This document shows positions 9,201-17,377 of a stretch of DNA of 64,000 bases, in pieces (position 1 is the stretch's first letter; each line of letters starts with the position of its first letter). This DNA comes from Roseibium polysiphoniae (GTDB taxonomy: Bacteria; Pseudomonadota; Alphaproteobacteria; Rhizobiales; Stappiaceae), in NCBI RefSeq assembly GCF_014842925.1, contig NZ_JACYXJ010000003.1, positions 434,001 to 498,000 of the forward strand, in the 5' to 3' direction. The position numbers and the translations under genes are program-made. The notes beneath the pieces were generated by a model. It searched no databases, was not told the DNA's origin, and was given only the letters and a program-made list of their open reading frames with translations.

Positions 9201-11561
9201 GATGTTCCGGGTTTTTTCCTCGAGCGCTTCGGTGATGCCCGATGTGCGCTGTTCGATGGCATCGGACAGCAGCGTTGTGCGGGTTTCGAGAGCTGCCTCG
9301 AAGGTCGCGGTGCGCTGATCGAGGGTCAGATCAAGGGTGTTGATCCGGCTGCCAAGGGAGGCGTCCATGTTGTCGATGCGCGCGGCAAAGGTGTTGTCCA
9401 GAGTGGAGATGCGGGAGTCCAGTGACTCCGACAGCAGCAACGTCTTGGTGTCGAAGGATTCGACCAGCTGGCCACCACGGTCGGTGACGATGCTGTCGAG
9501 TTCGTTGAGGCGTGCTGCAAGTCCTTCCTGAAGAACCTGGCCGCGGACCTCGAGGGTTTCGGAGAACAGGTTGCCGGCAGCGCTGATGTCCTGAGTCACC
9601 CGCTCACCACGCGTGCCGATCAGTTCCGCCAGCGATGTTCCGGTGTCTGCCAGTTTCTGGGTCAGTTCCGAAGTCTGGTAGCCGAGGGTTGCCGTAATCT
9701 CGGAGGAAACGCTCTCGAGCGACTCACGGAAGCCGAGGGTCTGCTGTTCCATGATCGCGGCCATTTCGTTGCCACGTGCAGCCAGACGTTCGTCCAGCTC
9801 GGAGCCGTTGACTGAGATGGCCGTGTAAATGCGATCGGAGATGGTATCGAGCTTCTCTGCCAGTTCGCCGCCGCGGACCGTGATGGTTTCGGTTAGCGAT
9901 CCAGCCGTCTCGTCGAGCTTGGAGGCGATTTCGCCGCCGCGCAGGGACAGGTCGACAACGATGGATTCGCCGGTTCCACGAAGGATTTCGGCAACTTCCG
10001 TGCTGCGCTCGGACAGGGTCTCGACAATCTCCGCGCCCTTGACGGAAATCGTGTTGGTGACGTCCTGTCCGCGCTCGGAAATGCTTTCGACGACGCGATT
10101 GCCGGTGGCGGCAAGGGATTCATCGAGGCTGGTGACGCGGGTATCGACCGTGCCGATCAGCTCCTCGGTGCGTGCGGTTACCGTGTCGATCAAGCGGCCG
10201 CTGGTCAGCGACAGGTTCGCGTTGATCTCTTCGCCACGCTGGTTGATCGTGTCGCCAACGCTTGCGCCAGTGGTTTCCAGAGAGGTGCGGAACTCTTCGG
10301 CCTTCTGGTTGAGCGTATCAACAACCGTATTCGAGGAGTTAGAAAGGGTCTCGTTGATCTCGGTGCCGCGAGCTGACAGCGTTTCGACGAAGGAGTTGGC
10401 CGTTGCCTCGAAGCGTTCATTCACTTCGTTGCCCCGTGCATACAGGGTCTCCCACATGTCCGTGCCGCTCTTCGACAGATTGTCGACAAGCTCATTGCCA
10501 GTAGTCGTGAGACGAACGACATAATCATCAGCGCGAACGGTCAGGGCTTCGACGAGCTCATTGCCGGAAGACGACAGGCTGCTGCTGAGCGTCTCGATGC
10601 GGCTGTCGACGGTGGAGGTCAGTTCGCTGACGCGAGAATTGACCGCTTCAACCATGCGTTCGGTCGCGGAATCGACAGATGTGCCGAATTCGCTGGATGT
10701 GGTGGTTAGCTGCGCTGCGAAGCTCTCGTGCGCGCCGGAGATGGTCTCGCGAACGCGGTCGGCGTTCATCACGATGGACTCACGCTGGCTGACGAGCTCT
10801 TCGATAAGGGAGCGGATCTTCAGCTCATTGTCGTTGTAAGACCGCTCAAGGGAAGAGACCTCGTTGTGGACGAGGACTTCAAGCTCGCTGGCACGTGCTA
10901 TGGCGCGTTCGATGCCATCGCCCATTGCCGAGACTTCGCGGCGAATGGCCTGTCCAACGGAGAGAATGGATTCCTTGGCCATGTCCTCAGGCTCTGCAAG
11001 ACGCAGGGCGACCTCGGTCATGCCGCGGGCGACGATGCGCATTTCCTGCGCACGCCAGATCATCATGGCCATGACCCAGAAGAAGGCGATGGGCACGAGA
11101 ATGGCGACAGCGGCGAGGATCAGGGCCGGCGAATTGGTCAGTGTGCCGAGATCGGTGATGCCGGAAAGCTGATCGCCGAAAGAGGAAAGGGTGAGGCTTG
11201 TGCCAACGAGACCCCAAACCACGGACAGAACGAGCGCGCCCCAAAAGGGAGCGGAGGAGGGGCGGCGCTGGAGGGAAAAGATCAAGCTGCCGATGTTGCG
11301 CCGGTCATCGTTGGCTGCCGGTGGTCTGCCACCGCGGCCGCGCCGGCGGTTCGGAGTGCTTTCCTCGCGAGAAGGCTTGGCCTCAGCCTTTTGCGAGGGC
11401 GCAGGACGTGTCGACGTCGCGCGGTCACTTGCCGAGGCTCTCGGCGCGCTGTCAGCAGTCTCGCTGCTCGCATCGGGACCACCGAAGTCAAGCTTGAGGG
11501 CCTCTTCGACAGCGGACAGTGCCGCTTCCGCAGGATCTTTCACCTTTGGGGGATTCGCCAT
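6210..11561 (-). CDS. Growth Pole Ring (GPR)-like giant coiled-coil polarity protein
   Basis: A 1783-residue membrane-anchored coiled-coil protein. Residues 1-95 are polar and disordered with an Arg-rich patch; two membrane helices lie near 106-128 and 144-168. Residues about 200-950 carry degenerate 18-19-residue repeats (ETLxARGxExxE type). Residues about 955-1165 carry roughly nine 22-residue repeats of the LSGESEKARxxLxxxIxEA type, the spacing of apolipoprotein A1/E helices. Further coiled coil follows, then a Pro/Ala-rich linker (about 1585-1645) and a conserved C-terminal domain (about 1665-1783) with VDLWDRYKRGERHVFTRRL and DTGKVYTMLAHA. This matches Agrobacterium GPR, a ring protein at the growing pole. 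Orthology is inferred from architecture and the C-terminal domain. Confidence 0.8.
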   Translation of the reverse strand: MANPPKVKDPAEAALSAVEEALKLDFGGPDASSETADSAPRASASDRATSTRPAPSQKAEAKPSREESTPNRRRGRGGRPPAANDDRRNIGSLIFSLQRRPSSAPFWGALVLSVVWGLVGTSLTLSSFGDQLSGITDLGTLTNSPALILAAVAILVPIAFFWVMAMMIWRAQEMRIVARGMTEVALRLAEPEDMAKESILSVGQAIRREVSAMGDGIERAIARASELEVLVHNEVSSLERSYNDNELKIRSLIEELVSQRESIVMNADRVRETISGAHESFAAQLTTTSSEFGTSVDSATERMVEAVNSRVSELTSTVDSRIETLSSSLSSSGNELVEALTVRADDYVVRLTTTGNELVDNLSKSGTDMWETLYARGNEVNERFEATANSFVETLSARGTEINETLSNSSNTVVDTLNQKAEEFRTSLETTGASVGDTINQRGEEINANLSLTSGRLIDTVTARTEELIGTVDTRVTSLDESLAATGNRVVESISERGQDVTNTISVKGAEIVETLSERSTEVAEILRGTGESIVVDLSLRGGEIASKLDETAGSLTETITVRGGELAEKLDTISDRIYTAISVNGSELDERLAARGNEMAAIMEQQTLGFRESLESVSSEITATLGYQTSELTQKLADTGTSLAELIGTRGERVTQDISAAGNLFSETLEVRGQVLQEGLAARLNELDSIVTDRGGQLVESFDTKTLLLSESLDSRISTLDNTFAARIDNMDASLGSRINTLDLTLDQRTATFEAALETRTTLLSDAIEQRTSGITEALEEKTRNISEILADRSDAITVQLGERVEAAGTTLADRAEEIGKNLSERVDVAASSMADKAEHLATTMTAGTDRIDETLDNRARQISETLISRTREIANAFVEGQDEMTSALDNRLAEAGTVLARQSEQLTDSLSERIAEINVSLGAKVFEVAETLDTRASQLETVLNDRLESISGTLSGESEKARDILTGVIAEAGGTLSSESTRMRDMVKEAVEQAVNTLAEERTRTVDLVSVSVSDATAKLSGEGERMRQIVLGSVGEARGVLVGESQKAADAITAAMEQASGSISGESSKIRELVLSAVADAARSMAAESENARALYVGTLAEFSGSLTGESEKVRTDLSRTIAEISGNLSAESEQARLTLGKTLEEIRGQMSGEADVVRARVHNAVNEAAELLATRGNAVANELLEKATTLNEAFGAQSGELAKLIGTDGNELIAAIEHRATDLTGRVSEVHKAILEAITVKGREVSDNFAQNGLEATRSLVEAGDRIIASLNERSEHATNILVDTKRRLEADVTTILDKLNESNTTLQDVVTTAGANLNEVEINLGRRAGEFRSAVDRAVAETTVSTNVIGDQVDALRTVTETTLADIQSLTARFGDQAGELSAAARHLEDTNRSVEGRVADRKTAIEDVADTLLAKTEAVDSLMRAFTNTLSETLETADDKARDAARMLSAAAEAATNQVTEQFESMRLTAGMEGQKARDAIRSAQDDIMSEMSRTVSDASDRFNEAATRMRDVARDVHRELEATRNELKQGVLNLPEEAEESTSALRKVVNEQIRALTELSDIVAKQSNALDISRPQERAAPAQASAAAAPSYSAPAPAATPAPQRAADPRPAPAQRAPVQTRRQAPAAETPDAGSKGWVSDLLRRASRDEDQGASDPSRSPLHTVESLNSLSVDIARAIDHETFVDLWDRYKRGERHVFTRRLYTLQGQQTFDEIRQKYARDPEFRSAVERYVADFEQLLSQVSRNDRDNMLGQTYLSSDTGKVYTMLAHASGRLD

Positions 11562-11834
11562 GATTGGATCGCCTCAGTTCCGTACTCGTTACTATCCGAC
11601 AAGCAACCGTATAGGGGTCGCCCTTCGAATGCACTGGCTTTGAGAAGCGCCGCACGCAAATTGGGTTCGATGCTTCTCGTGGCCTGGCTCGGAAGGGGGC
11701 CGCCGCTGACCAGCTCCCAGCGATATCGCTAAAGAGCCTTTTCCCCACCTTGCCGCATCTCATTACCTAATGGCACACTCTCTCCTAACGAACAACAAAC
11801 AGCAATCGTTTTAAGGACGTACAGGAGGCTGATA

Positions 11835-12149
11835 ATGGCAAATGCGAAGGCGAGGCCCCCTGCATCGGGTGGTCAAAAGACAGGTTCAGGCGGATCCCAA
11901 AAGAAGGCTGTGCCGTCCGCTGCACAAAAGCGTTGGTTGCAAAAAGGCCTCGATCAGGCGGGCGGGAAATTGCCTCTCTTTGACGATGAAGGACGGCAAA
12001 TTCCGGCACGGACGATCAGGAGCTGTGTCGCTGCGGGATGGGCAGAGCCTTGGTTTTCCAATCCAATCAAGCCTGACTGGCTGGTCTGCAAGCTGACCGC
12101 TGCCGGTGCAAAAGTTGCCGGTGCGTCCTCACCCGCGAAGGGTTCTTAA
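11835..12149 (+). CDS. conserved hypothetical protein, possible small winged-helix
   Basis: A 104-residue protein with a strong ribosome site (AGGAGG, 9 bases before ATG). Residues 1-30 are low-complexity Gly/Ser/Lys/Gln. The rest, AQKRWLQKGLDQAGGKLPLF then RTIRSCVAAGWAEPWFSNPI and WLVCKLTAAGAKV, reads like a three-helix plus wing fold in which the last part could be a recognition helix and wing. I recall similar hypothetical proteins in Hyphomicrobiales but no named family. It is divergent from the GPR-like gene; the 273 bases between them hold no clear promoter or operator that I can name. Confidence 0.65.
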   Translation: MANAKARPPASGGQKTGSGGSQKKAVPSAAQKRWLQKGLDQAGGKLPLFDDEGRQIPARTIRSCVAAGWAEPWFSNPIKPDWLVCKLTAAGAKVAGASSPAKGS

Positions 12150-12419
12150 CCAAATTTCCCACAGGACTAGCGCGTGTTTTTGCCGATCCTCCGCCAACCA
12201 TTTTTGTGAGGTGGCATCCAAACGTTAAAATGCAGCTATCTGCATTAACCATTAATTCATTTTATTGGGGACATCGCGCATTCGAAGGCGCAGCATTGTC
12301 AGGGAGTTTGCCGTCTTAACGGCTCGTTTGTCCTTAAGGCGCACACTTCTATCTTCAGCGTCGGTTCGCTGGGGGAGGCGGACCGCTCCTTTTCGCAGCT
12401 CATGCGGGGAATAGAAGAG

Positions 12420-12782
12420 ATGGCAATTGCATCTTTGGCGCGGCCGGAAAGCCGCCCGGACACGACACCTCCAATCGATCTGGTCGCTCTGGCCGGAAAC
12501 ACACTCGGCAACCGGGACCTGGAACGGGAAGTTCTGCGCATGTTCAAGGCGCAGTCACGTTCGATGATGTCGCGGATCAGCAGTGAGATGACCCCTGCAG
12601 TGCGCAGTGACCTCATTCACACGTTGAAAGGATCTGCGCGGGCGGTTGGAGCCCTTCAGGTCGCTCTCGTCTGCGAGGGGATCGAGGCGGAGCTGGCAGC
12701 GGACCACGATCCGACCCTGATCAGCCTCAAGCAGGCAGTCGCGGACGCCAACAGCTACATTGAAGATCTTTTGGATGGCTAA
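12420..12782 (+). CDS. single-domain Hpt phosphotransfer protein
   Basis: A 120-residue protein consisting almost entirely of one histidine phosphotransfer (Hpt) domain. The phospho-accepting histidine is in DLIHTLKGSARAVGA (about residue 66), with the usual L-x-x-x-C-x-x-I/L-E helix (LVCEGIEAELA) afterwards. Hpt proteins shuttle phosphate between hybrid kinases and response regulators; no kinase is adjacent. I choose the ATG at 12420, preceded by a purine-rich AGAAGAG, over the ATG at 12402, which lacks a ribosome site. It is not ChpT, which is longer and has a degenerate ATPase domain. The upstream 270 bases contain a CtrA half-site (TTAACCAT) near 12245. Confidence 0.85.
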   Translation: MAIASLARPESRPDTTPPIDLVALAGNTLGNRDLEREVLRMFKAQSRSMMSRISSEMTPAVRSDLIHTLKGSARAVGALQVALVCEGIEAELAADHDPTLISLKQAVADANSYIEDLLDG

Positions 12783-12945
12783 ATAGCTCTCGCTCAAGAT
12801 CTTTGGTCAGCCTGATGCGTTCTTGTGCGCGCATCTGAAATGAGCAGCCCTGCGGCTATTGTGCTCACTGTCTGCCCTTGACCTTTTACCGGTAACCGTT
12901 ATGTCGAAAGGAAGCCATTCCCTTCCATCTGATCAGACGCGGATC

Positions 12946-13266
12946 ATGCCAAAAATAACCTTTGTTTCAGCCGACGGCACTCGGGCCGACGTGGATGCGC
13001 CAAGCGGCTCCACTGTCATGGAAAATGCCATCAAGAACATGATCCCCGGGATCGAGGCAGAATGCGGCGGGGCATGTGCCTGCGCGACCTGCCATGTCTA
13101 TGTCGATGAAGCCTGGGCCGATAAGGTCGGCCAGCCAGAGGCGATGGAAGAGGACATGCTGGACTTCGCCTATGATGTGAAGCCAACGTCCCGTCTGTCA
13201 TGTCAGGTCAAGATCAGCGACGATTTGGACGGTCTGGTTGTCCATGTGCCGGAACGGCAGGCCTGA
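12946..13266 (+). CDS. 2Fe-2S ferredoxin, adrenodoxin type
   Basis: Small electron carrier of 106 residues. It has the adrenodoxin-type cluster motif C-x5-C-x2-C ([15 protein letters not shown], with one additional cysteine inside the loop) and the distant fourth ligand in SRLSCQVKI near residue 85. [11 protein letters not shown] is the usual start of this family, so I use the ATG at 12946 although upstream in-frame ATGs at 12901 and 12859 exist. Alphaproteobacterial relatives (FdxB/FdII class) serve P450s, haem or Fe-S metabolism; the partner here is unknown. Transcription ends at the hairpin at 13344-13376. Confidence 0.93.
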   Translation: MPKITFVSADGTRADVDAPSGSTVMENAIKNMIPGIEAECGGACACATCHVYVDEAWADKVGQPEAMEEDMLDFAYDVKPTSRLSCQVKISDDLDGLVVHVPERQA

Positions 13267-13343
13267 TCTAATACGTTCGATCTGACGTTCAGCCGATGCG
13301 GGAGAGGCATTGGCGATTGTCTGTCGGTTTCGGACGATGAGTT

Positions 13344-13376
13344 AAAAAGCCCGCAGCGAACATCGCGCGGGCTTTT
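13344..13376. terminator. bidirectional terminator between ferredoxin and MFS genes
   Basis: Hairpin with arms AAAAGCCCGC and GCGGGCTTTT around a 12-base loop. A/T tracts on both sides let it work for the plus-strand ferredoxin gene and the convergent minus-strand transporter gene. Confidence 0.8.
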
Positions 13377-13394
13377 CTCGTTTGTGCCTGGCCG

Positions 13395-14621
13395 TTACTC
13401 GGCGGCTTGCGGCAACGGGCGTCGATACCAGAAGTCGACTTCACGCCCTGCATCCGGATTGGATGGTATCAGGCTTGAGAGGATCAGACTGATCACCGCC
13501 ATGCCGGCACCGGCGAGGAACACGGCAGCCGGCGAAATCAGCCAGATGAGGCCGAAGATGACCGGAATGGCGACCGCTGCGATGTGGTTGATGGTGAAGG
13601 CCACACCTGCGGTGGGTGCGATATCTGCCGGATCTGCGATCTTCTGGAAGTAGGTCTTGATCGCAATGGCAATGGCGAAAAACGCATGGTCGATCACGTA
13701 AAGACTGGCCGCCACCGTCGCATTGGTCACGAAGGCATAGCTGACGAAGACAAGGATCAGGCCAACATACTCGACCATCAGGGCCTTACGTTCGCCGAAA
13801 CGGACAATGAGGCTGCCGATCTTGGGGGCCAGGATCATGTTGAAGGCGCCATTGAGCAGGAACAGTCCGGCGACCTCGTGAACGTGATAGTCGAACCGCT
13901 CCACCATCAGGAAACCCGCAAAGACCGTGAAGATCTGACGCCTGGCGCCTGCCATGAAGGTCAGCGCGTAATAGAGCCAGTAGCGCTTTCTCAAAATGAG
14001 TTTCTTGTGCTGGGGGACGCCCTCCCTGAAGCTCGGGAAGGCGATGATCACGAAAGCCAGAACGGCGATGGTCAGGCTGCCGGCAATCAGGAAGACGGTC
14101 GTGAACGAAAGGTCGAAGGTCTTCCAGCCTGCGAAAATAAGTCCGTAGGCGATAAGCTGGGCAAAGGCGCCGACCGAGATGATCTTGCCCATGGAGGCCG
14201 CGGCTGTGGCCTTCGGCAGCCATTGCAAGGACAGCGACTGGTTCATGGTCTCGTAGTAGTGGAAGCCGACCGACATGACGAAGGTCGTGATGTAAAAGCC
14301 CATGGCCGTGGGGAAATAGCCTGTGACGGCGACGCCGATTCCGAGCAGTGCCAGAGACACATAGGCGAGTGTCTGCTCACGCATGACCAGCAGGAAATAG
14401 ATCGCTGCAAAGCTCAGGAACCCCGGAATTTCGCGGATTGATTGCTGAATGCCGATTTCCTTGCCGGTGAAGGAAAGTTCCTGCACCGCGAAATTGTTCA
14501 TCAGGTTCCACCAGGCCGCAAAGGAGAGCTGCATGGCGCCAGCCATGATCATCAGCAGCACCGCAGGCGAGCGCCAGCCGGTCTGGGTCGCTGGATTGGC
14601 GCTGAGAGTGAAATAACTCAT
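13395..14621 (-). CDS. major facilitator superfamily transporter
   Basis: Polytopic inner-membrane protein of 408 residues with about twelve hydrophobic helices in two halves, separated by a basic cytoplasmic loop (SFREGVPQHKKLILRKRYW) near the middle, as in MFS carriers. I start at the ATG at 14621 (MSYFTLSANPATQ), with AGGAG upstream; a longer frame to 14684 would add a 21-residue basic stretch. The gene is divergent from an AraC-type regulator 168 bases away, which probably controls it. I cannot infer the substrate. Confidence 0.85.
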   Translation of the reverse strand: MSYFTLSANPATQTGWRSPAVLLMIMAGAMQLSFAAWWNLMNNFAVQELSFTGKEIGIQQSIREIPGFLSFAAIYFLLVMREQTLAYVSLALLGIGVAVTGYFPTAMGFYITTFVMSVGFHYYETMNQSLSLQWLPKATAAASMGKIISVGAFAQLIAYGLIFAGWKTFDLSFTTVFLIAGSLTIAVLAFVIIAFPSFREGVPQHKKLILRKRYWLYYALTFMAGARRQIFTVFAGFLMVERFDYHVHEVAGLFLLNGAFNMILAPKIGSLIVRFGERKALMVEYVGLILVFVSYAFVTNATVAASLYVIDHAFFAIAIAIKTYFQKIADPADIAPTAGVAFTINHIAAVAIPVIFGLIWLISPAAVFLAGAGMAVISLILSSLIPSNPDAGREVDFWYRRPLPQAAE

Positions 14622-14789
14622 CAGGTGTGATGCTCCTGGGAGGTTTTTGCGGCCCGATGGTGGTCTCAGAAACTGAGCGGTCACGAAGCCATAAGAAAGA
14701 CTGGCTCCTTCTAGCGCACTCGCTTTCTTGCGTGTTAGCGTTGTTTTGTCAGGAATTGTCTTTCACACGCCAATTTTAGGGCTGCTGTC

Positions 14790-15563
14790 ATGGTTATTCA
14801 TCCGGATTTGTTTGAGGTGCCTGGCAGGACACTCGGCCAGGTCATGACCGGTTTTGCGCGTACTCAGGTTCGCGGCACGGAAAATCGCTGGCATTCCCAT
14901 GAAGAGGGACAGTTGTTCCACGTCATCCACGGGGCGGCTGCTGTGGACACGGAGATCGGGACTTTTCATGCGCCGCCTGAGCGGGCGCTGTGGATCCCGC
15001 CCAAGGTCGCCCACCACGCCCGTTACCTGTCGGAGACGGAAATCCGGTTCCTCTATGTTTCGCCCGAGGCCGCCAGTGCCCTGCCGGACAGGCCGCAGGT
15101 CATTCAGGTGACCCAGTTGCTGCGCGAGCTGATCCTGGAGTTCATGTCCTTTGGACGCGGCGAGACGCAAGAGGGCCCGGCTGCCCGGATCGCCGCGGTC
15201 ATTCTGGATCAGCTGAAAGTTCTGCCGGCGGCACCGCTTCAATTGCCGATGCCAAAGGAAAAGCGTCTCCGTACTGTCTGTGAGCGGATTGTTCGTTGTC
15301 CGGCTGACATTCCGCCGTTGACGGCGGCCGCCGAGGCCTGTGCCACATCTGTCAGATCTTTCGAACGGCGGATGAAATCCGAGACCGGGCTCAGCTATCG
15401 CACCTGGTGTAGGCAGGTGAAGTTGTTTCGCGCCCTTGAGATGCTGGCGGAAGGATCAGGTGTCTCGGAGGTGTCGCACCGGCTTGGCTACGAGGGGCCA
15501 AGTGCCTTTGTTGCGACCTTCAAAAAGGCCTTCGGGGTGACGCCGGGACGATATTTCACCTGA
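14790..15563 (+). CDS. AraC-family transcriptional regulator with cupin sensor domain
   Basis: A 257-residue regulator. Residues about 15-100 form a cupin-like ligand-binding domain (RWHSHEEGQLFHVIHGAAAVDTEIG and WIPPKVAHHARY), with histidines placed as in AraC_binding_2/cupin_6 proteins. Residues about 160-257 are the double helix-turn-helix AraC DNA-binding domain ending in SEVSHRLGYEGPSAFVATFKKAFGVTPGRYF, a near-canonical signature. It is transcribed away from the MFS gene, a common regulator-exporter arrangement, so it likely controls that gene and itself. Confidence 0.92.
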   Translation: MVIHPDLFEVPGRTLGQVMTGFARTQVRGTENRWHSHEEGQLFHVIHGAAAVDTEIGTFHAPPERALWIPPKVAHHARYLSETEIRFLYVSPEAASALPDRPQVIQVTQLLRELILEFMSFGRGETQEGPAARIAAVILDQLKVLPAAPLQLPMPKEKRLRTVCERIVRCPADIPPLTAAAEACATSVRSFERRMKSETGLSYRTWCRQVKLFRALEMLAEGSGVSEVSHRLGYEGPSAFVATFKKAFGVTPGRYFT

Positions 15564-15644
15564 GCGCCAGGCAATTGATTTGGCTCATGGCAAGTCCTTT
15601 CCCTTGAGGCCAGCATCGGCGGCGAAACGAACAAGGAGGGACAC

Positions 15645-16067
15645 ATGTTCAAGAAAATACTGGTGCCGATCGATCCTGCTGAGCCTGCTTTTGCCGATCC
15701 GGCCGTCGAAAAGGCTGTTCGGTTTGCCAAGGATTATGGCGCTAAAATTCATCTCGTGGCCGTCTGCCCTGAAGTGCAGACCTTTGTCGCAAGCCAGCTG
15801 CCGGAAGGTTTTCAGGACCGCGAATTCACGGAAACCCGGAACAACCTGGATGCCATCGCTGCCAAGTTGGAACTCGCTGGTGATATGATCGACAGTCAGG
15901 TCCGCGTCGGCTCGGTCTACCATGAAGTCTTGGAAGAGGCTGAAAGCTCAGGCTGCGACCTGATCCTGATGACAAGCCACAAGCCGGGGCTGTCGACCTA
16001 TTTCATTGGTTCGAACGCGGCCCACATCGTGCGCCATGCACCTTGTGCCGTCATGGTGCTGCGTTGA
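15645..16067 (+). CDS. universal stress protein (UspA family)
   Basis: A 140-residue single-domain Usp protein. It begins MFKKILVPIDPAE and ends with the nucleotide-binding loop G-x2-G-x9-G-(S/T) variant in HKPGLSTYFIGSNAAHIVRHAPCAVMVLR, which suggests the ATP-binding class. The ribosome site AAGGAGG is 8 bases upstream of the start. It has its own terminator downstream. Its role (growth arrest or stress survival) is known only at the family level. Confidence 0.92.
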   Translation: MFKKILVPIDPAEPAFADPAVEKAVRFAKDYGAKIHLVAVCPEVQTFVASQLPEGFQDREFTETRNNLDAIAAKLELAGDMIDSQVRVGSVYHEVLEEAESSGCDLILMTSHKPGLSTYFIGSNAAHIVRHAPCAVMVLR

Positions 16068-16097
16068 TCTGGCAGTTGTTTTATTGATCGATGAAAG

Positions 16098-16125
16098 AAC
16101 CCCGGTCTGAGCCTCAGGCCGGGTT
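16098..16125. terminator. terminator between uspA-like and vWA genes
   Basis: Hairpin with arms AACCCCGG and CCGGGTT plus an inner TGAG/CTCA stem. It separates the convergent UspA gene and the minus-strand vWA gene and ends in a short T-rich tract on the plus strand. Confidence 0.7.
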
Positions 16126-16145
16126 TGTGTTTGCGTCGACGGCCG

Positions 16146-17321
16146 CTAGCGGGCCAGCTCCTTCATGGCCTGGCTCAAACCTTCCACGGTCAGAGGAAAC
16201 ATGCGCTCTTCCATGAGCTCGTTCATCATCTTGATCGAGTGGGTGTAGCCCCAGTGCTCCGGTCGGACTGGATTGAGCCAGACGGCGCTCTTGTAGAGGC
16301 TTGTGACGCGTTCAATCCAGGCGGAGCCCGGTTCCTCATTCCAATGCTCGACGGACCCGCCGGCATAGGCGATTTCGTAGGGGCTCATCGAGGCGTCGCC
16401 GACGAAGATGACCTTGTAGTCGGCGGGGTATTTATGCAGCACGTCCATGGTGTCGATGCGCTCGGCATGGCGGCGGCCGTTTTCCTTCCAGACATATTCG
16501 TAAAGGCAGTTGTGGAAATAGAAGTGCTCCATGACCTTGAATTCGGTGCGAGCCGCTGAGAACAGCTCTTCGCAAACCCGGATGTGGTCGTCCATGGAGC
16601 CGCCGATGTCGAAGAACAGCAGGACCTTGACCGCGTTGCGTCGTTCGGGCCGCATCTTCACATCGAGCATGCCCTTGTGCGCCGTTGCGCGGATGGTGTC
16701 ATCCAGGTCCAATTCTTCGGCAGCACCGGTGCGAGCGAAATTGCGCAGGCGCTTTAGGGCGACCTGAATGTTGCGCGTGCCGAGCGCCAGGGTGTCGTCG
16801 AGGTCCTTGAACTCGCGCTTGTCCCAGACCTTTACCGCCCGCCGGTGCCGGCTCTCCTTCTGGCCGATGCGTATGCCTTCGGGATTGTAACCATAGGCAC
16901 CGAAGGGCGAGGTGCCCGCCGTTCCGATCCACTTGTTGCCGCCCTGGTGGCGCTTTTCCTGTTCCTTCAGACGTTCGCGCAGGGTTTCCATCAGCTTTTC
17001 GAAACCGCCCATGGCTTCAATCTGCGCCTTTTCCTCATCGCTCAGGTGTTTTTCGGCGAGCTTGCGAAGCCAGTCTTCCGGGATGTCACCAGCGGGTGCC
17101 TCACTGAGAAGATCGAGGCCTTTGAAAACATGGCCGAAGACCCGGTCAAACCGATCCAGATTGCTCTCGTCTTTCACCAGGACTGTGCGGGCGAGATAAT
17201 AAAAGTCTTCTACCCGTCGCTCAGCCAGGTCCTGTTCCAGTGCTTCCATCAGCGCCAGATACTCGCGCAGGGAGACGGGAATGCCGGCAGATTTCAGCTC
17301 GGTGAAGAATGTGATGAACAT
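16146..17321 (-). CDS. vWA domain protein, CoxE-like partner of MoxR ATPase
   Basis: A 391-residue cytoplasmic protein. The N-terminal half is helical (FYYLARTVLVKDESNLDRFDRVFGHVFKG is typical of the family), and the C-terminal half is a von Willebrand A domain with the metal-site motif D-x-G-x-S in LLFFDIGGSMDDH. CoxE-like vWA proteins work with MoxR AAA ATPases as chaperones that insert metals or remodel complexes. The MoxR gene is at the far upstream end of the same minus-strand run (21190-22047). The separation by ycjX/ycjF-like genes is unusual; in many genomes the pair is adjacent. Confidence 0.88.
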   Translation of the reverse strand: MFITFFTELKSAGIPVSLREYLALMEALEQDLAERRVEDFYYLARTVLVKDESNLDRFDRVFGHVFKGLDLLSEAPAGDIPEDWLRKLAEKHLSDEEKAQIEAMGGFEKLMETLRERLKEQEKRHQGGNKWIGTAGTSPFGAYGYNPEGIRIGQKESRHRRAVKVWDKREFKDLDDTLALGTRNIQVALKRLRNFARTGAAEELDLDDTIRATAHKGMLDVKMRPERRNAVKVLLFFDIGGSMDDHIRVCEELFSAARTEFKVMEHFYFHNCLYEYVWKENGRRHAERIDTMDVLHKYPADYKVIFVGDASMSPYEIAYAGGSVEHWNEEPGSAWIERVTSLYKSAVWLNPVRPEHWGYTHSIKMMNELMEERMFPLTVEGLSQAMKELAR

Positions 17322-17377
17322 GGATGGGAAGGTAGCGAGACGAAGATGGAGTGTCGAGAGGACAGTTTTCGCTCTGC

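Noticed and set aside
6954..9425. An 823-codon open frame on the plus strand opposite the GPR-like gene
   Set aside because: It mirrors the repeats of the minus-strand gene, has no family similarity and no ribosome site; long antisense frames are expected in GC-rich repetitive genes.
12859..12945. N-terminal extension of the ferredoxin
   Set aside because: The frame is open, but the family starts at MPKITF-like sequence and the extra 29 residues have no similarity.
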